Source: Lentimicrobiaceae bacterium (GTDB taxonomy: Bacteria > Bacteroidota > Bacteroidia > Bacteroidales > SKPS01). From it: a stretch of DNA of 5,533 bases. A program made the translations under genes and the position numbers. The stretch is taken from NCBI GenBank assembly GCA_007119395.1, contig SKPS01000060.1:1-5533 (forward strand). Reading direction: 5' to 3'. Shown piece by piece: positions 1 to 5,533 of the stretch (position 1 is its first letter; each line of letters begins with the position of its first letter). The notes under the pieces are model-generated. The model did not search any database. It saw only the letters and a program-made list of their open reading frames with translations, and was not told the DNA's origin.

Positions 1-1110
1 AATCATAATGTTGAAAATGTTTATCATATTCCCGGAATCATACATACAGGAGGAATAATGCCCTCAGTGATAAATAGGAAGAGTTTTCTGATGTCCCACC
101 CCGAGATAATGAAAACACCCCCTGAAATATTAAATGTGGAGCTTTTCGAAGATAATGAAACGATATATGCAGCTGTAGAGGCCAATAATGCGACCCGGGT
201 TAGTTTACGTTATAGCTTTGACAATCATTTTGTTAGTCTGAAAATGTATGATGATGGAACCCATGGAGATATCAGTGCAGGAGATAACATCTATACGGTA
301 GCTTTGCCAAAACCAAATTCAGGGAGTATAGTGAAATTCTATTTTTTAGCTGAAAATAATGAGGCTATTGTATTAAATCCTCGAAAGGCAGAAAACGACT
401 ATTATTTCTTTGTATTCTCAAATATTGGAGGATTGTATATAAATGAATTTATGGCTTCGAATGGGAATACGATTGCTACAGAATTCGGCAAGTATGAAGA
501 CTGGATTGAGATTTACAACTCAACTAATCAGGATATTGATTTGGCGGGTTATTTTATCACCGACAATCTCTCCAATTTCTATAAATACCAAATACCGGTG
601 GGCTATCCTGAGACAATAATACCTGCAGGAGGGTTCTTGCTTATTTGGGCAGACGGAGAACCACATCTGGGGCCTTTACATACCTCATTCAGGCTAAGTG
701 CATCAGGCGAGGCCGTAGGATTAATGCATCCTGATGGTGTAACAATTATAGATTCCATTACTTTCGGACAACAAGTAAGAGATGTTTCTTACGGTAGAAT
801 AAAAGACGGGCACAGCGATTGGAAATTCTTTAACACGCCTACCCCCGGAGCATCTAACCATGAAAAGGACATTGAAGAGCCTCCCACCACAGAAGATGTA
901 ACCATTTTTCCTAATCCGGCGAATGAGAAAATCAATATACAAACTACTGAAACAGAGTTTCAAATAGAATTAATAAACATCTACGGGCAGGTTGTTCTGA
1001 AAGAGAAGAATACCAAAGAGATAAATGTAAGCAAGTTTTCTCAGGGAACATATATATTACGCCTTAGCGGTGAGCAATTCTCGATACAACGAAAGGTGAT
1101 TATTTATTGA
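1..1110 (+). CDS. Surface protein, C-terminal part: lamin-tail domain plus T9SS type A sorting domain (5' truncated, probably CotH-type)
   Basis: The frame is open from base 1, so 369 residues of a longer protein are visible (numbered here from the first codon). Residues about 20-35 (R26, then SHPE at 32-35) look like the linker that follows CotH kinase domains. Residues about 40-140 form a beta-rich segment with DDGTHGD (84-90) and PRKAE (127-131), both common in CotH-family secreted proteins. A lamin-tail domain follows at about 145-287, from LYINEF through DWIEIYN and a GASN end. The last 70 residues are a T9SS type A sorting domain with FPNPA at 303-307 and a final IQRKVIIY. Such cargo needs a Sec signal peptide. 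The ATG at 58 would give a protein without one, so I reject it as the start despite an AGGAGG just before it. Expected role: anchored or secreted surface protein, function unknown. The CotH assignment is inference, because that domain lies outside the window. The gene appears A+T-richer than the next one. Confidence 0.8.
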   Translation, partial: NHNVENVYHIPGIIHTGGIMPSVINRKSFLMSHPEIMKTPPEILNVELFEDNETIYAAVEANNATRVSLRYSFDNHFVSLKMYDDGTHGDISAGDNIYTVALPKPNSGSIVKFYFLAENNEAIVLNPRKAENDYYFFVFSNIGGLYINEFMASNGNTIATEFGKYEDWIEIYNSTNQDIDLAGYFITDNLSNFYKYQIPVGYPETIIPAGGFLLIWADGEPHLGPLHTSFRLSASGEAVGLMHPDGVTIIDSITFGQQVRDVSYGRIKDGHSDWKFFNTPTPGASNHEKDIEEPPTTEDVTIFPNPANEKINIQTTETEFQIELINIYGQVVLKEKNTKEINVSKFSQGTYILRLSGEQFSIQRKVIIY

Positions 1111-1129
1111 CGGCAACAAAACAAAATGG

Positions 1130-3073
1130 ATGAATAAAATACTGACGCTCATTCTTCTGATTGCATTCAAGGCCGGTCAATGTGCTTATGGGCACGATGA
1201 TGATTTCAAAATCAGCGCCTATCAGGATGGCCGCCCCTATACCCGCTGGTGGTGGCACGCCATGAAGTTTACCGAAGATGATATCAGGAACCAGCTTATC
1301 TGGATCAGGGATCAGGGCTTTGGTGGGGTAGAGATCTCATTTATCTATCCGGTAAACCGCGATCCTGAAGGGGAGCGCTTTGAATGGCTGGGTGAGGAGT
1401 GGCAGCAAATGGTAGTGTATGCAAAACATTGCGCCGACAGCCTGGGTTTGGGCTGCGATTTTACCTACGGCACCCTATGGCCGTTTGGAGGAACCTTTGT
1501 AAGTGATGATGACCGAACCATGAAGTATGGCGACACCCTCTACAAGCAACCTTTGAGACTCTCATGGACGCATCCCGACACAGGCAATGTGCTCAACCAC
1601 ATGTGCAGCGAAGCTTTCAGGCGGTATGCCGAAGTGATGAGCCCGGCATTTGAACCTGCCATGAAAGGAGGCCAGTCGGCGTTGTTCTGTGACTCATGGG
1701 AGGTGCATACCTGGAAACTCTGGAGTCCGGGTTTTGAAAAAAAGTTTGAAAACCACTTCGGTTACGACATTATTCCCTTCATGGATAATATTTATGAAGC
1801 AGAAAACGCCATGCCACGCTACGATTACATGAAGCTGGTGGCCGACCTGGTTCTCAACGGTTTTTTTATCCCCTGGCATGAAGAGACCCGCAGGTTGGGG
1901 GGCATCACCCGTGCACAGGTTATGGGCTCACCCACCGATCTGATCCGGGCATACGCGGTGATCGATGTGCCTGAGACTGAGGCAATGCTGTATGAACCCA
2001 ACTTTTCCAACATCGTGGCTTCGGCAGCAGCCCTGAGCGGCAAGCCCCTGGTGAGCTCCGAAAGCTTTACCTGCCTCTATGGCTGGCCCCGCGAGCACAT
2101 GTTCGAAGAGCAAACCGCCGACCTGAAAATGGTGGCGGATGCTCTCTTTGCCAATGGCGTTAACCTGCATGTATGGCACGGTACCCCCTTTAACCCCATC
2201 GGTGTTGACACCATATATTTTTATGCCACGGTCCATGTGGGCGAAAGAGGCAACCTGACCGAAGAACTGATCCCTTTCAATGCATACCTTACCACAGTTT
2301 CCAATGCCATGCGCTTTGGGCGGACCTACTCAGATATTGCCGTATATCTCCCTCTGGAAGATGCCTGGATCGCCGGCATACTGCCCAAAGAGCTGCAAAT
2401 GCCCTGGTCGTGGGGGGCGTATGAGATGCGTTATGAATATTTTCCTGAGGAACTGGAGGGCTATCACCCCCTGTGGATCAATGCATATTTCCTGAATCGG
2501 GCCAAAATACTCAACGGAACGATGCAGGTAAACGATATGGTTTTTGAAGCCCTTTATGTAGATGTATCCTTCCTCGACCTTGAATCGCTTGAGGCAATTT
2601 ATCGTGTGGCGCGCGAAGGCCTTCCGGTCTTTCTGAAAAACTCCCCGGCACAGGCGGGTAAAATACAGCGTGAGCAGTTTAATGAGGTGCTTGCGCAACT
2701 GTTGCAGCTGGATAATGTCCACCATGAATTTGCCGGCACACACCGGAGCAAGCCATTGGTGGAGGGGGAGAATCTGCCCGAATTTTGGGCTCGAACCTCC
2801 AATAACGAGCTGAAAATCTTCTTTTCCAATCCAACCAACAAAGCCCTGAAATATCCGCTTGCCTACGGCCAATCGCTTCAGGAAGAGACAATAACACAAA
2901 ACGTAACCATCCACTTCAACGGCCACTCCATACCCCTATGGCTCGATTTTAAGCCTTACCAGTCGTTACTGCTGCATATCAACAGCAATGGTGACTGGAG
3001 ATTTGAAGATATCGAATTCATGCCCAAAGTACCGGTTCAAAAAGTGAATGGTGAAAACGAGAGTGGTGATTAA
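1130..3073 (+). CDS. Exported GH106-like glycoside hydrolase, short form
   Basis: A 647-residue protein starting at the ATG 19 bases after the previous stop. The start is supported by a signal peptide: K3, a hydrophobic core at 4-13, and probable signal peptidase I cleavage after A-Y-G at 19-21. C18 is not in a good lipobox. The mature protein opens with RPYTRWWWHAMKF, a TIM-barrel entry typical of GH106 and related enzymes, followed by GFGGVEI. Likely active-site segments are CDSWEV (D188, E191) and SSESFT (E311), with a conserved-looking NLHVWHG at 345-351. In between lies a GSPTDLIRAYAVIDVPETE stretch, also typical of this group. From about 385 a second domain begins (SDIAVYLPLEDAW), resembling the amidotransferase-like domain that follows the barrel. 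GH106 enzymes are alpha-L-rhamnosidases and usually about 900-1100 residues long. This one lacks the large C-terminal beta-sandwich modules, so its substrate is uncertain. It probably acts in the periplasm. Which glutamates are catalytic is inferred from motif position only. Confidence 0.75.
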   Translation: MNKILTLILLIAFKAGQCAYGHDDDFKISAYQDGRPYTRWWWHAMKFTEDDIRNQLIWIRDQGFGGVEISFIYPVNRDPEGERFEWLGEEWQQMVVYAKHCADSLGLGCDFTYGTLWPFGGTFVSDDDRTMKYGDTLYKQPLRLSWTHPDTGNVLNHMCSEAFRRYAEVMSPAFEPAMKGGQSALFCDSWEVHTWKLWSPGFEKKFENHFGYDIIPFMDNIYEAENAMPRYDYMKLVADLVLNGFFIPWHEETRRLGGITRAQVMGSPTDLIRAYAVIDVPETEAMLYEPNFSNIVASAAALSGKPLVSSESFTCLYGWPREHMFEEQTADLKMVADALFANGVNLHVWHGTPFNPIGVDTIYFYATVHVGERGNLTEELIPFNAYLTTVSNAMRFGRTYSDIAVYLPLEDAWIAGILPKELQMPWSWGAYEMRYEYFPEELEGYHPLWINAYFLNRAKILNGTMQVNDMVFEALYVDVSFLDLESLEAIYRVAREGLPVFLKNSPAQAGKIQREQFNEVLAQLLQLDNVHHEFAGTHRSKPLVEGENLPEFWARTSNNELKIFFSNPTNKALKYPLAYGQSLQEETITQNVTIHFNGHSIPLWLDFKPYQSLLLHINSNGDWRFEDIEFMPKVPVQKVNGENESGD

Positions 3074-3119
3074 AAGGGATGAGATTCAGGTTCACAGGAA
3101 AATTGAATATTTTTGGCGA

Positions 3120-4205
3120 ATGGCAACAATAGACAAATCTTATATCGACTTCTTTGCCGATATCAAGCGGCAGATAAGGGAAGCCCGTTACCGTGCGCTT
3201 CAGGTGGTGAATAAAGAGAAAATCACCCTTTACTGGAACATCGGCAAAACAATATGCGAACGGCAGCAGCAATATGGCTGGGGCAAAAGCGTGGTGGAGC
3301 TGCTGGCTGCCGATTTGCAGAAGGAGTTTGTTGGAACAGATGGGTTTTCGGCCCGCAACCTATGGTATATGCGCAACCTATATGAACAGTATTCTGACAG
3401 TAAGCTAATTCTGCAACCACTGGTTGCAGAAATTCCCTGGACGCACAATATCATCATTCTCGAGAAATGTAAGGATGAGCACGAGCGCTTTTTTTACATC
3501 AATGTTACCAGAGAAAATCAGTGGTCGAAAAGCTTATTGATCACGGCCATAGAATCGGGGCATTATCAAAAAACCCTGCTGGGTCAAACCAATTTCAAAA
3601 CAACCCTGAAGGCGCCGCCCGACATAAACACCGAGGCAATTGTAAAGGATGATTATACTTTTGATTTTCTGAACCTTTCAGAGCCACATACCGAAGCCCA
3701 ACTTGAACAAGCCATCCTGACCAACATCCGGAATTTTCTCATCGAATTGGGGGGTGATTTTTCATTTATCGGGAACCAGTATCCGCTAAAAATTAGCAGC
3801 AAGGTTTACGAAGTTGATCTGTTGTTGTTTCACAGGGAGTTGCAATGCCTTGTTGCAATTGATCTGAAAATTGATGAGTTTAATCCCGAATTCGCGGGAA
3901 AAATGAACTTTTACCTGACATCACTCAATAAGCATGTAAAGAAACCCCATGAGAATAATTCAATAGGGATTATTATCTGTAAATCAAAGGACAGGACAAC
4001 GGTTGAGTTTTCGCTGCAAGACATCAATAAACCCATTGGAGTTGCCACCTATTCGCTACGCAAGGAGTTGCCAAAAGATATTCAGTGCTTTTTCCCTTCA
4101 AAAATGGAGTTTATTGAAAAGGTGGAAAGCATCACCAAATATATTGTGGACAAAAATGAGAACAAGCACAAAGGAAATATTGAATGCTACAACGATCAGG
4201 CATGA
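3120..4205 (+). CDS. YhcG/DUF1016-family PD-(D/E)xK nuclease
   Basis: A 361-residue cytoplasmic protein with no signal peptide, close to the usual family length (about 340-375). Residues about 7-150 match the DUF1016 N-terminal domain, a predicted DNA-binding region: YIDFFADIK, YWNIGKTI, GFSARNLWYMRNLY (75-88) and IPWTHNIIIL (105-114). The C-terminal nuclease domain runs from about 179 (YTFDFL) to 345. It contains the catalytic core D233 (EVDLLLFH) and D248-L-K250 (VAIDLK), followed by AGKMNFYL. Most relatives have E-L-K at the last motif. Asp is allowed in the PD-(D/E)xK fold, so the enzyme is probably active. I chose the ATG at 3120 because family similarity begins right there. An in-frame ATG at 3048 would add 24 residues without recognisable similarity and overlap the upstream stop. 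The biological role is not established; members are suspected to act in DNA restriction or processing and often occur sporadically. Its place between exported glycosidases suggests independent acquisition. Confidence 0.88.
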   Translation: MATIDKSYIDFFADIKRQIREARYRALQVVNKEKITLYWNIGKTICERQQQYGWGKSVVELLAADLQKEFVGTDGFSARNLWYMRNLYEQYSDSKLILQPLVAEIPWTHNIIILEKCKDEHERFFYINVTRENQWSKSLLITAIESGHYQKTLLGQTNFKTTLKAPPDINTEAIVKDDYTFDFLNLSEPHTEAQLEQAILTNIRNFLIELGGDFSFIGNQYPLKISSKVYEVDLLLFHRELQCLVAIDLKIDEFNPEFAGKMNFYLTSLNKHVKKPHENNSIGIIICKSKDRTTVEFSLQDINKPIGVATYSLRKELPKDIQCFFPSKMEFIEKVESITKYIVDKNENKHKGNIECYNDQA

Positions 4206-4263
4206 ACCCCTTGATGCGCTGATCGAAGTCGAAGCCATTGCTCATGTTTAATGGATAAAAACC

Positions 4264-5533
4264 ATGCAAAGAATTTTCTATACTCTCTTTTTGACTCTGC
4301 TGGCGCAGTTAATCTTTTCTCAAAACCCCATTTCACCACCGGGTGTTTATATTGCCGACCCCACAGCACGGGTCTGGAAAGACGGAAAGCTCCATATTTA
4401 CGGCTCGGCCGATGAAAGCTGCCATTGGTATTGCTCACGACGGTACCACATGCTGGTTACCGATGATATGATCAACTGGCAACTGGTTAAAAATGTGTTC
4501 AGCTCGGCGGGCGAAGGCGACGAAGTTCCTTACAACGACAACCTTTTGTTTGCACCTTCGGCAGCTTATAAAGACGGCATTTATTACCTCTATTACTGCC
4601 AGCCCGACCGCGAACATGCACAGGGAGTAGCCACTTCAACCGGTCCCACCGGCCCCTTTACCGGAGGAGAGCCTGTTGATGTTGGGCCATGGAATGAAAT
4701 TGACCCGGGAGTTTTTATTGATGATGATGGACAAGCCTATTATTTCTGGGGGCAGTTTACCCTGAAAATGGCGAAACTCAAACCCAACATGAAGGAGCTG
4801 GACAAGAGCTCCATCCGCGACAGCATCTTAACCGAAAGCGAACACTCCTTCCATGAGGGTGCTTTCATGGCTAAAATCAATGGTGTGTACTACCTGGTGT
4901 ATGCCGACATAAGCCGTGGAGATATCCCCACGGCCATTGGTTACGCCACTGCACCAACTCCATGGGGACCATATACCTACGGCGGTGTTATTGTCGACAA
5001 CAACCACTGCAATCCCCGCAACTGGAACAACCACGGTTCCATTGCCGAATTTAACGGCCAGTGGTATGTGTTTTACCACCGGTCAACCCATGGCTGCAAC
5101 AAAATGCGCAAGGCTGCGGTTGAGCCCATCCAGATTCTGGAAGATGGATCCATTCCCGAAGTGGAGATGACCTCGCAAGGTGCAGGTGGTCCCATTGACG
5201 CCCGAAGAACCATTCAGGCAGAATGGTCGTGCATTCTTAACGGAAATGTGCGTATTGAGCAGCACGGTCCGCATGAAGAAGGACTTTTCAAAATAAAAAG
5301 TGGCGATAAGGCGGCCTACAAATACCTGGATTTTGGAGAGGGGGTTGAAAGTATTACCATCAGGGTAAAGCCGGGCAGCAAGGGTGGCCGTATGGTGGTT
5401 TCTCTCGACAAACCCTGGCACAAAAGGCTGGCTTTGATTGAAATAAAGCCGGCAGAAGATGGCCGTTGGCACGAGCTAACCTTTCCTGTAGAAAGTGCTG
5501 AAGGGGTGCACGCCCTTTGGCTTCACTTCTATG
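4264..5533 (+). CDS. Exported GH43 glycoside hydrolase with CBM6-like C-terminal module (3' truncated)
   Basis: The frame is open from the ATG at 4264 to the right edge, giving 423 codons with no stop, so the gene continues beyond the window. Residues 1-19 form a signal peptide (R3, then a hydrophobic core, cleavage near S19/Q20). Residues about 22-305 are a five-bladed GH43 propeller with all three expected acidic residues: D32 in YIADPTA (general base), D147 in EIDPGVF (pKa modulator) and E198 in FHEGAF (general acid). H257 in NNHGSIAEF matches the conserved metal-site histidine, and FAPS (96-99) replaces the commoner APD. From about 318 (QAEW) a CBM6-like beta-sandwich begins: YLDFGEG, then GGRMVVSLDKPW, and near the edge GVHALWLHF. 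About 20-40 residues of it are missing. GH43 enzymes act on arabinans, xylans or galactans as inverting arabinofuranosidases, xylosidases or galactosidases. The subfamily and substrate cannot be fixed by eye. The 58-base gap before it holds no clear promoter. Confidence 0.9.
   Translation, partial: MQRIFYTLFLTLLAQLIFSQNPISPPGVYIADPTARVWKDGKLHIYGSADESCHWYCSRRYHMLVTDDMINWQLVKNVFSSAGEGDEVPYNDNLLFAPSAAYKDGIYYLYYCQPDREHAQGVATSTGPTGPFTGGEPVDVGPWNEIDPGVFIDDDGQAYYFWGQFTLKMAKLKPNMKELDKSSIRDSILTESEHSFHEGAFMAKINGVYYLVYADISRGDIPTAIGYATAPTPWGPYTYGGVIVDNNHCNPRNWNNHGSIAEFNGQWYVFYHRSTHGCNKMRKAAVEPIQILEDGSIPEVEMTSQGAGGPIDARRTIQAEWSCILNGNVRIEQHGPHEEGLFKIKSGDKAAYKYLDFGEGVESITIRVKPGSKGGRMVVSLDKPWHKRLALIEIKPAEDGRWHELTFPVESAEGVHALWLHFY

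Noticed and set aside
1928..2236. 102-codon antisense open frame inside the GH106-like gene
   Set aside because: No domain or plausible start context; it mirrors the coding strand's codon bias.
2330..2926. 198-codon antisense open frame inside the GH106-like gene
   Set aside because: It lies opposite a gene with clear domain motifs and a signal peptide. Its own translation shows no recognisable domain, and such mirror frames are expected in a G+C-richer gene.
3108..3115. TATTTTTG, a match to the Bacteroidota -7 promoter box TAnnTTTG
   Set aside because: It ends four bases before the chosen ATG, which would require a leaderless transcript, and no TTG-type -33 box is seen at the right distance upstream.
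3048..3119. Upstream in-frame start for the nuclease at 3048
   Set aside because: The 24 extra residues have no similarity to the family, whose usual N-terminus begins at the ATG at 3120, and they overlap the end of the previous gene.
3096..4185. Near-identical short repeats AGGAAAATTGAAT (3096-3108) and AGGAAATATTGAAT (4172-4185) close to the two ends of the nuclease gene
   Set aside because: Short, A+T-rich, differing by one inserted base, and the second copy is inside the coding region. It is not convincing as a target-site duplication or attachment site.
4206..4263. Possible terminator or promoter between the nuclease and GH43 genes
   Set aside because: No stable hairpin with a T-run and no TAnnTTTG box could be found in the 58-base gap.
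5083..5472. 129-codon antisense open frame opposite the GH43 gene
   Set aside because: The + strand here encodes a continuous GH43 and CBM6-like protein, and the antisense translation has no recognisable features.

Overview
The window looks like a piece of a Bacteroidota chromosome, probably from a polysaccharide-degrading member. The first gene ends in a type IX secretion (T9SS) type A sorting domain, which is restricted to that phylum. The two secreted glycoside hydrolases belong to groups abundant there. The leaders before the ATGs are A-rich and lack Shine-Dalgarno sequences, also as usual in this phylum. No RNA gene, insertion sequence, CRISPR array or convincing terminator was found.

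Layout: four genes, all on the + strand and tightly packed. (1) Positions 1-1110 hold the 3' part of a secreted, cell-surface protein with a lamin-tail domain (LTD) and a T9SS signal. Its reading frame is open to the left edge, and the lost N-terminal part is probably a CotH-kinase-like domain. (2) Positions 1130-3073 encode a complete exported GH106-like glycoside hydrolase of a short type. (3) Positions 3120-4205 encode a complete DUF1016/YhcG-type PD-(D/E)xK nuclease. (4) From 4264 to the right edge runs the 5' part of an exported GH43 enzyme with a C-terminal CBM6-like module; it has no stop codon in the window.

Genes 1, 2 and 4 fit a surface and periplasmic glycan-processing locus: two exported glycosidases with plausible complementary debranching roles, next to a surface protein. 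No SusC/SusD pair, sulfatase or regulator is visible, so membership in a full polysaccharide utilization locus cannot be settled here. The nuclease is the odd one out. It is a cytoplasmic DNA-acting protein between two exported carbohydrate enzymes, and in the lines counted by hand it is lower in G+C than its neighbours. It is best read as a separately acquired gene dropped into the locus.

Intergenic gaps are only 19, 46 and 58 bases, and none contains a clear hairpin or a well-placed Bacteroidota promoter. Read-through transcription across all four genes is therefore plausible. I do not see a clear new multigene system. The most worthwhile leads are the short GH106-like enzyme and the nuclease in its unusual place.
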